Origin: JBBQER01 sp052148155
GTDB taxonomy: Bacteria > Actinomycetota > Acidimicrobiia > IMCC26256 > PALSA-610
DNA length: 59,086 nucleotides
Assembly: GCA_052148155.1 (NCBI GenBank)
Contig: JBKQIY010000030.1
Coordinates: 1 to 59,086 of the forward strand
Reading direction: 5' to 3'
The position numbers were made by a program, and so were the translations under genes. This document shows positions 24,608 through 34,069 of this stretch, in pieces. The notes below the pieces were generated by a model. That model was not told the DNA's origin, made no database searches, and saw only the letters and a list, made by a program, of their open reading frames with translations. Within the stretch, counting starts at the first letter, position 1. Every line of letters starts with the position of its first letter.

Positions 24608-25738
24608 GTGCCGTCGCGCGCACAGGTCGCAGAGGCGATGGGCGGTGCCCGTGCTCGTGCGGTCCTCGTCCCCTACGTGTTGTCGCGCGCGCTCGTCGTG
24701 TTCGCTCTGGTGCTGACGCGGCACGTGTTACGGGCGAGATCCGCGACGCCGCTGCCGCTCCAGGCGCGTTTGGGTCTGCTCGGCTGGGACGCGGCGTGGT
24801 ATCGCGCCATCGCCAGCAGCGGCTACCGCGGCGTCGCGAAAGTGGGACTTCGGTTCTTTCCGCTGTTCCCGTGGCTCGGCCGAGTCGTGTCGTGGCTGCC
24901 CGGAGTGAGCGCAGGTACCGCGGTGCTGCTCGTCGCGAACGTCAGCGCCCTGGCGGTCGGAGTGCTCGTCTATGAGCTCGCGCGTCGCGAAGGACGAGAC
25001 CACGACCTGGCGCGGCGCGCGGTCTGGATCGTGTATCTGGCGCCGACGGCCTTCGTACTCGTGATGGGCTACGCGGAAGCGACCCTCATGACCGCAACGG
25101 TCGTGGCGCTGCTCGCGATGCGCAGCCGTCGCTGGTGGATCGCGGCGGTTGCTGGAGTCGTAGCCGGATTGACCCGTCCGGTCGGTTTGATCCTCGTTGT
25201 GCCAGCTCTGTTCGAGGTGTTCCAGGCGCGGGGCTCTGCGACCCGGAAAACCTACGCCGCAATGGCCGGCGCGGTCGCCGGCCCGGCGTTCGGGACCGGC
25301 GCCTATCTGGTGTGGGCCGAGCACCGCTCCGGCGACCTGCTGTATCCGCTCAGCGTGCAACAGGCATCTGGGAGTCGCGGAGGTTGGATCGATCCCGTCC
25401 GTGCCGTGTGGCGGGCGGCGAAGCTGGCCGCCGACGGCGGGCACCTCAGCGCCGGCATTCACGTCGTCACCGCAGCTGCGCTGGTCGTGTTGATCGTCGT
25501 GTCCTGGCGTCGTTGGCCGGCGTCGTTCACCGCATACGCGGTCGCCGTCGCGGTTGTGGGACTCTCGGCACGCAACCTCGACTCACTCGAGCGGTACAGC
25601 CTGTCGACCGTGCCGTTGGTTCTGGCCGCAGCTGACGTCACCGGCGGTGGCACCCGCGAACGCGTTGTGTTGGTCGCGCTGGGGGCGGTGCTGGTCGCAT
25701 GTTCGGTGCTCGCCTTCTCGGGCCTGCTCGTGCCCTGA
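24608..25738 (+). CDS. PIG-V-like mannosyltransferase (GT-C membrane protein)
   Basis: 376 residues, about nine membrane segments. The first loop motif LLGWDAAWYRAIASSGYRG, followed by LRFFPLFPWLGRVVSW, matches the PIG-V/GPI mannosyltransferase 2-like family, where WD-x2-WY is the conserved loop with the catalytic Asp. GYAEATLMTATVVALLAM and GLTRPVGLILVVPALFEV are also family-like. Donors in bacteria are polyprenyl-phosphate-mannose species, so it would mannosylate a lipid-linked glycan outside the membrane. GTG 24608 follows the previous stop by six bases, so the two GT-C genes are co-transcribed. The acceptor is unknown. Confidence 0.82.
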   Translation: MPSRAQVAEAMGGARARAVLVPYVLSRALVVFALVLTRHVLRARSATPLPLQARLGLLGWDAAWYRAIASSGYRGVAKVGLRFFPLFPWLGRVVSWLPGVSAGTAVLLVANVSALAVGVLVYELARREGRDHDLARRAVWIVYLAPTAFVLVMGYAEATLMTATVVALLAMRSRRWWIAAVAGVVAGLTRPVGLILVVPALFEVFQARGSATRKTYAAMAGAVAGPAFGTGAYLVWAEHRSGDLLYPLSVQQASGSRGGWIDPVRAVWRAAKLAADGGHLSAGIHVVTAAALVVLIVVSWRRWPASFTAYAVAVAVVGLSARNLDSLERYSLSTVPLVLAAADVTGGGTRERVVLVALGAVLVACSVLAFSGLLVP

Positions 25739-25760
25739 ACGCGCCGACGGTCGTTCCGGC

Positions 25761-25785
25761 TTGACACAAGAGCGCTCGGTACACT
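25761..25785 (+). promoter_or_regulatory. Candidate promoter elements before the FAD oxidoreductase gene
   Basis: A full-consensus TTGACA (25761-25766) and a TACACT (25780-25785) stand in the 116-base gap before the gene at 25855. The 13-base spacing is too short for a housekeeping promoter, so one of the two is probably fortuitous, or a different sigma factor is used. Confidence 0.25.
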
Positions 25786-25854
25786 GCCGCCGCCGGTAAG
25801 GTCGGCGCGCGAAAGACCAACCCTGGCCGACGACCCCCTGGATTGCCGAGCGAG

Positions 25855-27456
25855 ATGGCCGAGCGACACATGGTTGGCGTCAGCGGCGACCACGACGGGC
25901 CCGACGCGTCCGCGGTCGTCGTCATCGGCGCGGGTCCAGCCGGGCTCACCGCCGCGTTCGAGCTCGCCAGGGCCGGCCGCGCGGCTGCGGTGACGATCCT
26001 CGAATCCACCGACGTGGTCGGCGGAATCAGCCAGACGGTCCAACGCGACGGCTGGCGTTTCGACATCGGTGGACATCGGTTCTTCACCAAGGTCCGCGAG
26101 GTCGACGAGCTGTGGGACGAGATCCTCGCACCCGACACGATGCTCGACCGGCCGCGCCAAAGCCGCATCCTGTACCGCGGCAAGCTCTACGACTACCCGC
26201 TGGTACCGATGAACGCGCTGCGGAACCTCGGCCCGGTCGAGGCGACGCGCTGTGTCGCGTCGTACATCTGGGTGCGGATCCATCCCCCCAAGAACCAAGA
26301 CACCTTGGAGGGATTCATGGCCCGCCGCTTCGGCTGGCGGCTGTACCGACACTTTTTCAAGACGTACACCGAGAAGGTATGGGGCGTCCCCGCGACCGAG
26401 CTCTCCGCCGACTGGGGTGCGCAACGCGTCAAAGATCTCTCGATCATGAACGCGCTGTGGGAGGCGATGAAACCCAAGCGGCTCCGTCGAGCCCGCGACG
26501 TGTCGAACGCCCACACGAGCCTGATCGAGGAGTTCAAATACCCCAAGTTCGGTCCGGGCATGATGTGGGAGGTTGCCGCCGACAAGGTCACCGCGGCCGG
26601 TGTTCGGCTCGACTTCGACCGGCGAGTCGTCCGGATCGCCCATCACGACGGCGGCGCATACGAGATCGTCGCGGTCGACGACGCCGGCCACGAGCACCGA
26701 TATCCGTGCACGCACGTCATTTCGTCGATGCCGCTCGGCGAGATGTGCCAGGCGATGGACCCGCCCGTCGACACCCCAACCCGAGAAGCGTCGTCCGAGC
26801 TGCACCACCGCGACCATCTGACGGTCGCGCTAGTCGTCACCCAGGAGCATTCCTTCTCCGACAACTGGATCTACGTCCACGACCCCGATGTCCAAGTCGG
26901 CCGCGTTCAGAACTACGGGTCGTGGTCGCCGTTCATGGTCAAAGCGGGTCGGACGTGCCTCGGCCTCGAGTTCTTCGTGAACGAGGGCGACGAGATGTGG
27001 ACGAAATCAGACACCGACCTGATCGAACAAGGCACAGCCGAGCTCTGCCATCTCGGGCTTATCGACGACGCCTCAGCGGTGCAAGCCGGCTACGTCGTGC
27101 GCATGCCGAAGGCCTATCCCGTCTACGACGAGAACTACCAAGCGAACGTCTCCACGCTGCGGAAGTGGCTCGAGGCGAACACGCCCAACGTGTACGCGTG
27201 CGGCCGCAACGGGATGCACAAGTACAACAACCAGGATCACTCAATGTTCACCGCGATGTTGTCCGTCGAGAACATCCTCGGCGCCCACCACGACGTGTGG
27301 TCCGTGAATGTCGAAGCCGAATACCACGAGCGCACAACCGACGGCCAAACCGCCGCGACCGGCCGCGACGCCCCCGTGCTCCCGCGGCGGGCGCCCGACG
27401 CTCCTGCCAAGGCGCGCGCCGCCGCGTCGAAGGCGGATGCCACCGGGCGAGAGTGA
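25855..27456 (+). CDS. FAD-dependent oxidoreductase of the UDP-galactopyranose-mutase/amine-oxidase-like type
   Basis: 533 residues. The FAD-binding motif VVVIGAGPAGLTAAFELARAG sits near the N-terminus (residues 17-37, read in two parts), with the acid at the end of strand two in ILESTDVVGG, then GWRFDIGGHRFFTKVREVDEL, the GG-x2-FDxGGH layout of UDP-galactopyranose mutase-like and protoporphyrinogen-oxidase-like flavoproteins. The C-terminal NVYACGRNGMHKYNNQDHSM closes the FAD domain. The closest recognisable group is the actinobacterial flavoprotein commonly found beside glycan glycosyltransferases; a sugar or polyprenyl-linked substrate is possible but not shown. ATG 25855 follows GAGCGAG closely; ATG 25870 and TTG 25843 are alternatives. 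It is followed 31 bases later by a GT-C gene. Confidence 0.8.
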   Translation: MAERHMVGVSGDHDGPDASAVVVIGAGPAGLTAAFELARAGRAAAVTILESTDVVGGISQTVQRDGWRFDIGGHRFFTKVREVDELWDEILAPDTMLDRPRQSRILYRGKLYDYPLVPMNALRNLGPVEATRCVASYIWVRIHPPKNQDTLEGFMARRFGWRLYRHFFKTYTEKVWGVPATELSADWGAQRVKDLSIMNALWEAMKPKRLRRARDVSNAHTSLIEEFKYPKFGPGMMWEVAADKVTAAGVRLDFDRRVVRIAHHDGGAYEIVAVDDAGHEHRYPCTHVISSMPLGEMCQAMDPPVDTPTREASSELHHRDHLTVALVVTQEHSFSDNWIYVHDPDVQVGRVQNYGSWSPFMVKAGRTCLGLEFFVNEGDEMWTKSDTDLIEQGTAELCHLGLIDDASAVQAGYVVRMPKAYPVYDENYQANVSTLRKWLEANTPNVYACGRNGMHKYNNQDHSMFTAMLSVENILGAHHDVWSVNVEAEYHERTTDGQTAATGRDAPVLPRRAPDAPAKARAAASKADATGRE

Positions 27457-27487
27457 GCCGGCGCATCGGCATCACCAACGAGTCGGC

Positions 27488-28834
27488 ATGAAGCCCACGA
27501 CGCGGCAGTTCTCCGTCGTGCTCGGAGCTGTCGTGTTGGCCGCGCTCGGGATCCGTCTGGCGTTCGTCGTGATCGTCGCGCCGAACGTGCCGGCGCTCAG
27601 CGATGCCAGCGCGTACCATCTGCTCGCCAACAACCTCGCGCGGGGCGCCGGGTACATCCGACCGTTCGACGACCTGCTGCTCCATCTGCGGCGCCCGACC
27701 GCGGAATACCCGCCCCTGTTCCCCATGTTGCTCGCGCTACCCGCTCGGCTCGGCGCGCGTTCGGTGGAACAGCAGCGAATCTTTGTCTCGTTCTTGGGTG
27801 CCGGAACGGTTGCGCTCGTCGGATTGCTCGGCCGCCGGGTCGCGTCCGAAGGCGCCGGTCTTGTCGCGGCGGCGTTGGCAGCTGTCTACCCGATGCTCTT
27901 CCTCAGCGAGGCGACGCTGATGGCCGAATCGCTGTACGTCGCGTTGGTGACACTCCTGTTGCTCTGCGCATACCGCGCCTACGACGAGCCGAAGCCCGTG
28001 CGCTTTGTCGCGCTCGGAGCGGTGATCGGGTTCGCAACGTTGACCCGAGCCGAAGGCATCCTCCTCGGTGCCGTGGTCACCATCCCGTTGGGCCTGCTGT
28101 TGCGCAACCTGACGTCACGCCAGCGGATCGCGCGCGTCGCAATCGCGCTCGGTGTCGCCGTCGCCGTCGTCGCCCCCTGGACGATCCGCAACGCCGTACG
28201 ATTCCACACCTTCGTGCCCGTCTCGAACAATGTGGCGACGCTGATCGACGGTGCGAACTGCGACGCGACGTACAGCGGTTCTCAGATCGGGCTGTGGCGG
28301 GAAACGTTCTCGCAGCTCGGCGACACCGCCCGTACGCTCCCCCAAGCCGAAGCCTGTTTCGAAGGTTTCGACATCCGCGATCCGCACTTCGACGAGGCCA
28401 AAGCCGCGAACGCGGACACCCGCGCCGGCCTCAGCTACGCGCGCCATCACCTCGGTTCGCTCCCGAAGGTCGCGGCGGTGCGCGTGCTGCGTACGTGGGG
28501 CCTGTACGCACCCAGCCAGCAGGTGAGCTTCGAGTCGCTCGAGGGACGCCCGCGAGCGTGGCAGATGCGGGGCACGTTGATGTACTGGGTGCTGGCACCG
28601 CTCGCGATCGTGGGCGCGGTTCTCCTTCGGCGCCGCCGGCGCTTCGTGTGGCCCCTCGTCGCGACGGCAGTGACGGTGACCATCGTCGCGGCTTCGACCT
28701 ACGGCCAGCAACGCTTCCGGATCGCGGCCGAACCCGCGATCCTCGTGCTCGCGGCCGTGACCCTCGTCGAACTGTCGCGCAGAGTCATCCGGCAACGAGT
28801 TACGGATACGCGACGCCTACCAGCTGCGGCATGA
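27488..28834 (+). CDS. GT39-like membrane glycosyltransferase, paralogue group A member 1
   Basis: 448 residues, about nine membrane segments. The first loop reads ALSDASAYHLLANNLARGAGYI, with the Asp that serves GT-C catalysis, followed by EYPPLFPMLLALP. The central membrane core is followed by an unusual external loop starting GANCDATYSGSQIGLW and a late membrane motif YGQQRFRIAAEPAI. The same two motifs recur in the genes at 32728-34059 and 38963-40357, so these three are paralogues. It probably transfers a sugar from a polyprenyl phosphate. ATG 27488 is the first start after the flavoprotein stop. Its last 35 bases overlap the 3' end of the convergent acyltransferase gene. Confidence 0.8.
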   Translation: MKPTTRQFSVVLGAVVLAALGIRLAFVVIVAPNVPALSDASAYHLLANNLARGAGYIRPFDDLLLHLRRPTAEYPPLFPMLLALPARLGARSVEQQRIFVSFLGAGTVALVGLLGRRVASEGAGLVAAALAAVYPMLFLSEATLMAESLYVALVTLLLLCAYRAYDEPKPVRFVALGAVIGFATLTRAEGILLGAVVTIPLGLLLRNLTSRQRIARVAIALGVAVAVVAPWTIRNAVRFHTFVPVSNNVATLIDGANCDATYSGSQIGLWRETFSQLGDTARTLPQAEACFEGFDIRDPHFDEAKAANADTRAGLSYARHHLGSLPKVAAVRVLRTWGLYAPSQQVSFESLEGRPRAWQMRGTLMYWVLAPLAIVGAVLLRRRRRFVWPLVATAVTVTIVAASTYGQQRFRIAAEPAILVLAAVTLVELSRRVIRQRVTDTRRLPAAA

Positions 28835-31061
28835 GCCAACGAGCCTCGATCGACGCGGCAGTCGGAGTGAAGTGCCGTCCGTCGGGACGCAAACGCAAGC
28901 CGTCGATATCCTCGGGACACGGCGGGCCGTTCGGACAGACCTGCTTCGCGAGGTCGACGAGAGACACGTCGCTTCGGTTCTGCGCGACGAACTCGCTCAA
29001 GATGGAATTGAGCCGGGCGTAGCTGGCGTTGTCGACCGCGTTGCTCGTGTTGTCGACGCCTTGTGCATCGTTCGGAGCGGCCGCGGCTTCGGTGAGCACG
29101 ACGACCTTCGCGCCGTACTTGGTGAGCTGCGCGAGCTCGGCGTCCATCCGTGCCAGCATCGCAGCGTTTGCGGCCGGAGTGCCGGACACCAACGTCTGGT
29201 TTCCGACCACGAGGTCGGACTTCTCCCAGATGCTCATCCATACAACGATCTGCGGCCGGAGCTCGTAGATCGCCGGGGTCACCGCCTCTTCGACCATGAT
29301 GGGGCAGCGCTCGGTGTGCGGGGTGATCTGCTCGCCGTCGGTCGTGGTGATGTGGCCGCTCGCGACCCCGCAACCGAACACGGCGGCTTGGTACACGTCG
29401 GCGCCGACCTCGTCGCCGACGGCTTTCAGTCCCGGATAGAGGCTGCACGCCGTCGAGTCGCCGACGATCAGGACGCGCAAACCGGCGGCGCTGTGCGCGA
29501 GGGTGGGCGGTCCGAGCTTGTGGGCCTCGTCGATGGCCTCGTCAGTTTCGCCCTGACGCGGCGTGCCGCAGAACAGCGGGTCGCCGTAGGACCAGGGAAA
29601 GTTCGTGAACGGCGGTGGCACGTACTGCGGCGCGGCACGAACCGGTACCGAAACCGATGTACCGGGCCGCGCGGCGGACCGGCTTCCGGTCGGTGCGGCG
29701 CGCGACGCGGCCAACGTCGAGTTCGCCGGCAACGAAATGGTCGGCGGTTCCTTGCTGCCGGCCAGGTAGTTCGGCGCGGGAGACGCGCCGGTGGTTGAGG
29801 CCAGCACGACCGCGAACGTGGCGACGACGGCCGGAAGTGCCACCCACCGTACGATGTTGCGCCGCCGGGCCGGTTGTGCGCCGCGTTCGGAACGCTTGGC
29901 CGGATGCCAAGGGAGCGTCGGGCGTCGCCCCTCTCGGATCGGGAGCTCGACCAGATAGAAGCTGAGCGTCGCCGCGGCGAACGTCGCCGCGAGGCGAACG
30001 AGGTTCAGGGGCAGGCCATGGAGTCCGTGCAAGCGGTCGGGCACGAGCAGCACGATGAGCGGCCAATGGAACAGATACAGGCCGTACGACAGCCGACCGA
30101 TCCACGCCAGGGGACGGAACGACAACGCGGTCTGCAGCACGCCGGGCTGCAGCGCGCCCGCGATCACGACGCACGCAAGCGCGGCGTACGCGACGGAGCC
30201 GCCGTGGTAGTAGCGCGAGCTCGTATCAGTCGCGACGTTCCACGCGTACATCATCACCACGAAGGCGACACACGACGCAACGCGCAGGCGCCGCTTGGCC
30301 GCCGCGCCGGGCGTCCATACGAACAGCAGGATGGCGAGCAACGCGCCCATCAGGATGGTGTGAGCGCGGGTGTCGGTGCCGTAATACGCGCGCAGGGGAT
30401 CGCCCGCACGGTATGTGATCACCATCGCCGTCACCGACCCGACGACCCCGGCGACACAGACCGCGGTCAGTACGCGCACCGATCCGCGTGCGACCCGCAA
30501 CGCCGCGAACGTCACCAGCGGCCACACGAGGTAGAACTGTTCCTCGATGGCGAGCGTCCACATGTGGCGCAGCGGTGACGCCGGCCCGAACAGCTCGAAG
30601 TAGCTTTCCTTGGCGGCGATGAAACGCCAGTTCGCGACGTAGAACAGGCTCGCGATGCCGTCGTCGCGAATCGAGGCGCGGTACCAAGGCGCGACCGTGG
30701 TCACGGTCATGATCGCGACGAACACGAGCAGGATCAGCAGCGCCGGAAGGAGGCGCCGGGCCCGCCGAGACCAGAACTTCGCCAGCCCGATGTGATCCGA
30801 TCGCCGCCACTCCATGAGCAGCAGCGTCGTGATCAAAAAGCCGGACAGGATGAAGAACAGATCGACCGACAAGTACGCGCCGCGAGCCCACCCATAGTTG
30901 TCGTGGTAGGCGATGATCGCCAACACCGCGAGCGCCCTCAGCCCGTCCAGCGACCCCTGGTAACCGAACTTGGCCGGAGCTTGCGGCGACGCCAAAACCA
31001 CAATCCCCGAGGCGTCCGCGGCCGCTTCGACGAGCGGCTCGGCGGTCTTGACCTCAGACAC
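28800..31061 (-). CDS. Acyltransferase-3 with C-terminal SGNH hydrolase-like domain (OafA/YrhL type)
   Basis: 753 residues. The N-terminal ten-helix acyltransferase-3 domain opens GSLDGLRALAVLAIIAYHDN, has the conserved acyl-donor loop SRRARRLLPALLIL and the HMWTLAIEEQFYLVWPL segment. A last helix near residue 400 leads to a Ser/Pro-rich linker and an external SGNH domain with the GDS block VLIVGDSTACSLYPGL near 528-543 and the late DGRHFTPTAAS carrying the catalytic Asp-x2-His. Proteins of this layout O-acetylate or O-acylate surface polysaccharide. GTG 31061 is chosen; a far longer reading runs through the divergent gene and is rejected. It is divergent from the AftB-like gene with 39 bases between. 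Confidence 0.88.
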   Translation of the reverse strand: MSEVKTAEPLVEAAADASGIVVLASPQAPAKFGYQGSLDGLRALAVLAIIAYHDNYGWARGAYLSVDLFFILSGFLITTLLLMEWRRSDHIGLAKFWSRRARRLLPALLILLVFVAIMTVTTVAPWYRASIRDDGIASLFYVANWRFIAAKESYFELFGPASPLRHMWTLAIEEQFYLVWPLVTFAALRVARGSVRVLTAVCVAGVVGSVTAMVITYRAGDPLRAYYGTDTRAHTILMGALLAILLFVWTPGAAAKRRLRVASCVAFVVMMYAWNVATDTSSRYYHGGSVAYAALACVVIAGALQPGVLQTALSFRPLAWIGRLSYGLYLFHWPLIVLLVPDRLHGLHGLPLNLVRLAATFAAATLSFYLVELPIREGRRPTLPWHPAKRSERGAQPARRRNIVRWVALPAVVATFAVVLASTTGASPAPNYLAGSKEPPTISLPANSTLAASRAAPTGSRSAARPGTSVSVPVRAAPQYVPPPFTNFPWSYGDPLFCGTPRQGETDEAIDEAHKLGPPTLAHSAAGLRVLIVGDSTACSLYPGLKAVGDEVGADVYQAAVFGCGVASGHITTTDGEQITPHTERCPIMVEEAVTPAIYELRPQIVVWMSIWEKSDLVVGNQTLVSGTPAANAAMLARMDAELAQLTKYGAKVVVLTEAAAAPNDAQGVDNTSNAVDNASYARLNSILSEFVAQNRSDVSLVDLAKQVCPNGPPCPEDIDGLRLRPDGRHFTPTAASIEARWLMPQLVGVAYP

Positions 31062-31100
31062 GCGGCGAGCATAGATGCAGGTGCCTAGGATCGGCCCGAG

Positions 31101-32789
31101 ATGACGGCAGTGCTCGCGCCGGAAGCGGCGACCTCCCACGCGCCCGGCGCGCCCCGTTGGCGTCGCGTCGCGTTCGCAGTCCCGCTGTTCGTCCCGGCAG
31201 TCGTGATCGCGGTTGGCGGCTGGTCGCATCGCTGGATGGACGAGGACGCGTTCATCAACTTCCGGATCGTCGATCAGATCTTCGCCGGGCACGGCCCGGT
31301 CTTCAACGCCGGCGAACGCGTTGAGGCCGCCACCAGCCCGCTGTGGCTGTTCATCCTCGTCGTCGGCCGCGCGCTTTTCGGGGCATTCGCGAGCATTGAG
31401 TGGATCGCGCTGGTGGCGGGGCTCGCGGCGGCGATCGGCGCGTTCGTCGTCGCGGGCGCCGCCGCCAAGATCCAACACCGCGGAACCGACGGCGTCGTCT
31501 TCCCGGTCGGTCTCCTCCTCGTCGCGGCGGTCGCCGTCATGTGGGACTTCTCGACGTCGGGTCTCGAGATGAGCCTCGTGTGGCTCTGGCTCGCAGGTTC
31601 GTGGTGGGCGCTGATGACCGCGGCGTGCTCCGACGAGATCAATGGTCGCCGCCGCCTCGGATGTTGTGTCGTGCTGGGGCTCGCGCCGCTCGTCCGTCCC
31701 GAACTCACCTTCATGGTGGTGTGCCTGCTCGTCGCGTGGTTCGGGCTCGCACGCCCGCGTCGGGTCGTGTTCGACCTCGTCGCGATCCTTGGCCTGCCCG
31801 TCGCGTACGAGATCTTCCGTATGGGCTACTACGCGATGGTCGTGCCCAACACCGCGCTCGCCAAAGACGCCGGCGGCCTGCACCTCAGTCAAGGGTGGGC
31901 CTACCTCGCCAACTTCGTCACTCCATACCATCTATGGGTGACGGCAGTGTTGGTCCTCGCCGTCGTTGCCCTCGCGCACCGCATGCGTCCCAACCGCCGC
32001 GTCGCCCTCGCCACCGCCGCGATGCTCGCGGCTGCCGTGGTCGACGTCGCATACATCGTCGCGATCGGCGGCGACTACATGCACGGCCGGCTACTGCTCC
32101 CCGCCTTCTTCGCGTTCGGCCTCCCGGCTTCGCTGGTGATCCGGCGGGACACCGCGATCGCGGTGACGGTCACCGCCCTCGCCGTGGTCTGGGCGGCCGT
32201 GAGCGTCGTGTGGTTCCGGCCCCAGCCGCCCGCCCCAGGAATCGGCCTGGGACCGGCGCCGATCTCCGACTGGCGCACCGTGTCGGGAGCGACGATGAAA
32301 CCGGTCGACATCGCCCTCGGCTTGAACGGCACCCAGGCTGCCGCCGCCTACGCGCGAGGCGTGCGCGGCTACTTCAGGATCACCGACAAGACACCGCGTC
32401 CCGGACACGACCCGAACGCGTTCGTGCTCACCCTGGGATCGATCGGCGTCCCCGCCTACGACGCCGGCACCCACGTGTTCGTGATCGACATCGGCGGCCT
32501 CGCCGAGCCGCTCGCGGCACGTACCGCTCCGATACCCGGCCGTCAGGCCGGGCACCGCAAACAGATCGACGCCGCCTGGTACGACGCCCGTTTCGGCGGG
32601 CCGAGCACCAACCCGCAAGTGGTCGCGGCGCGGCACGCGCTCACGTGCGGTCCGGGCGCGGAACTGATCCAAGCCGTCGACGGGAAGCTGACACCCGGCC
32701 GGTTCTGGTCGAACATCTGGCACAGCATCAGCCTGACGCGCCTGCACGTGCCGTCAGACCCGACCGTCGCCGAGCGAGAGTGGTGTTGA
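31101..32789 (+). CDS. aftB: AftB/ZomB-like beta-(1->2)-arabinofuranosyltransferase homologue
   Basis: 562 residues, GT-C type with about ten membrane segments and a C-terminal soluble domain of about 190 residues. The first external loop reads HRWMDEDAFINFRIVDQIFA then GPVFNAGERVEAATSPLW, and later GGDYMHGRLLLPAFF; these are the hallmark blocks of mycobacterial AftB, which adds terminal beta-1,2-arabinofuranose from decaprenyl-phosphate-arabinose to arabinan. The DED in the first loop contains the catalytic acid. ATG 31101 is the first start after the divergent acyltransferase gene. Its last 62 bases overlap the 3' end of the convergent GT39 gene. Family membership is well supported; the exact linkage is inferred. 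Confidence 0.83.
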   Translation: MTAVLAPEAATSHAPGAPRWRRVAFAVPLFVPAVVIAVGGWSHRWMDEDAFINFRIVDQIFAGHGPVFNAGERVEAATSPLWLFILVVGRALFGAFASIEWIALVAGLAAAIGAFVVAGAAAKIQHRGTDGVVFPVGLLLVAAVAVMWDFSTSGLEMSLVWLWLAGSWWALMTAACSDEINGRRRLGCCVVLGLAPLVRPELTFMVVCLLVAWFGLARPRRVVFDLVAILGLPVAYEIFRMGYYAMVVPNTALAKDAGGLHLSQGWAYLANFVTPYHLWVTAVLVLAVVALAHRMRPNRRVALATAAMLAAAVVDVAYIVAIGGDYMHGRLLLPAFFAFGLPASLVIRRDTAIAVTVTALAVVWAAVSVVWFRPQPPAPGIGLGPAPISDWRTVSGATMKPVDIALGLNGTQAAAAYARGVRGYFRITDKTPRPGHDPNAFVLTLGSIGVPAYDAGTHVFVIDIGGLAEPLAARTAPIPGRQAGHRKQIDAAWYDARFGGPSTNPQVVAARHALTCGPGAELIQAVDGKLTPGRFWSNIWHSISLTRLHVPSDPTVAEREWC

Positions 32790-34059
32790 TCGCCGCGTCG
32801 ATCGCGACCGCGGCCAGCACGACGAACGCCGGCTCGGCGGTCGTGCGGAAACGGGTGCTCGCGTAGGTGACCACGACCGTCACGAACACGACGATCATCG
32901 GCGCGACCAACGGATAGACCGCCACCTTCCGACGGCGTAACACGAACGCGCCCGGGATCGACAGCAGCGCCAAGGCCCAGAAGCTGTACAACGCCGCCCA
33001 CGAGATCCACACAGGCTTGCGACCTTCGATGAACGCGTCGACCCGCACGTACAGTCCCGTTCGGTACAGCCCGACGATGCGTCGCAGGCGCACGCTCTCG
33101 ACCACCGGAAGGCGGCTCAGATGGGCGCGGATATAGGCGATCGCCTCGCGCTGGTACACGACGTCCTCTTGCGATTCGTCGTCCTTGAGTGTCAGGTGGT
33201 CCTTCTTGTCGATCGCCGCCGCGCACTGGATGTCGAAATAGCCCTGCAGCGGGCCGTAGTACGTTGAGTTGCAGTTCGCCGACGCGAGCAGCGGAGCGAA
33301 CTGGGCGCTCAACAGCACCGGATGCACGAACCGGACGCTGTTGTAGATCGTCCACGGCGCGAGCACGACCGCCGCCGCGAGCACCGACGCACCAAGCCAG
33401 CGCAGCCGCATCCGCCACTGACGGTCGCGCCGCATGCACGCGAGCGGCACGACAAGCAGCGGAACCAGCAGGATCAGTTCGGATCGGGCGAGCGCACCGA
33501 ACGCGCACGCCACGGCCACGAGGATCAGGCGCCCCTGACTCGGTTGGCGCCAGTAGTGATAGGCGAGCAGAAGTGTCGCGGCCGCCGCGAACATCGAAAG
33601 TGTCTCGGCCTGAAGCATCCCGTCCGGTGCCCACAGGTTCGGGTACAGGGCGGCGAGCACCGCCGCGATGATGCCGAGCCGGGCGCCGCCAACCGCGCGG
33701 CCGAGCAAGCCGATCAGCCCTACGGTGGCGGAGCCGAGCATGCATGACCAGAGCAGGTGGGTGAGCACACTCTTCATGCCGAGCACCGACGGGATCGCGA
33801 GGAAGATGATGTACAGGGGCGGATGTTCGGCCGCGGCGCGATGCAACCCCAACTGGACATAAAACGGCGAGATGAACCCCTTGCCCTCGGCGAGGAGATT
33901 GGCGCCCGCGTGGTAGAAGTACGCGTCGCCCTGCGGGTCGAAGTGACGACGGTACGCGAAGACGTACACGACCCGTAACGCGAGCGCGCCGACCACCACC
34001 GACGCCAGCGGGGGGCGGAACCATCGCGAATCGCGCGGGGCGCGGGCCGATTGCATCAT
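32728..34059 (-). CDS. GT39-like membrane glycosyltransferase, paralogue group A member 2
   Basis: 443 residues, about nine membrane segments. The first loop reads DPQGDAYFYHAGANLLAEGK, with the GT-C Asp, followed by HPPLYIIFLAIPSVLG. An external loop beginning SANCNSTYYGPLQGY and the late VVTYASTRFRTTAEPAF identify it as a paralogue of the genes at 27488 and 38963. Start ATG 34059 (or 34056) lies ten bases after the upstream GT-C gene's stop, so it ends the four-gene reverse operon of two epimerases and two GT-C proteins. A polyprenyl-phosphate sugar donor is expected; acceptor and sugar are unknown. Confidence 0.8.
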   Translation of the reverse strand: MMQSARAPRDSRWFRPPLASVVVGALALRVVYVFAYRRHFDPQGDAYFYHAGANLLAEGKGFISPFYVQLGLHRAAAEHPPLYIIFLAIPSVLGMKSVLTHLLWSCMLGSATVGLIGLLGRAVGGARLGIIAAVLAALYPNLWAPDGMLQAETLSMFAAAATLLLAYHYWRQPSQGRLILVAVACAFGALARSELILLVPLLVVPLACMRRDRQWRMRLRWLGASVLAAAVVLAPWTIYNSVRFVHPVLLSAQFAPLLASANCNSTYYGPLQGYFDIQCAAAIDKKDHLTLKDDESQEDVVYQREAIAYIRAHLSRLPVVESVRLRRIVGLYRTGLYVRVDAFIEGRKPVWISWAALYSFWALALLSIPGAFVLRRRKVAVYPLVAPMIVVFVTVVVTYASTRFRTTAEPAFVVLAAVAIDAAINTTLARRRSGLTARAGASG

Positions 34060-34069
34060 TGCGGCCGGA

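Noticed and set aside
26112..27491. 459-codon forward frame inside the FAD oxidoreductase gene
   Set aside because: A shifted frame of a gene with a clear FAD-binding motif; Arg/Pro-rich and domain-free.
28800..31931. Extended 1043-codon reading of the acyltransferase-SGNH gene
   Set aside because: The extra N-terminal 290 codons run antisense through the AftB-like gene and are low-complexity; the acyltransferase domain starts after GTG 31061.
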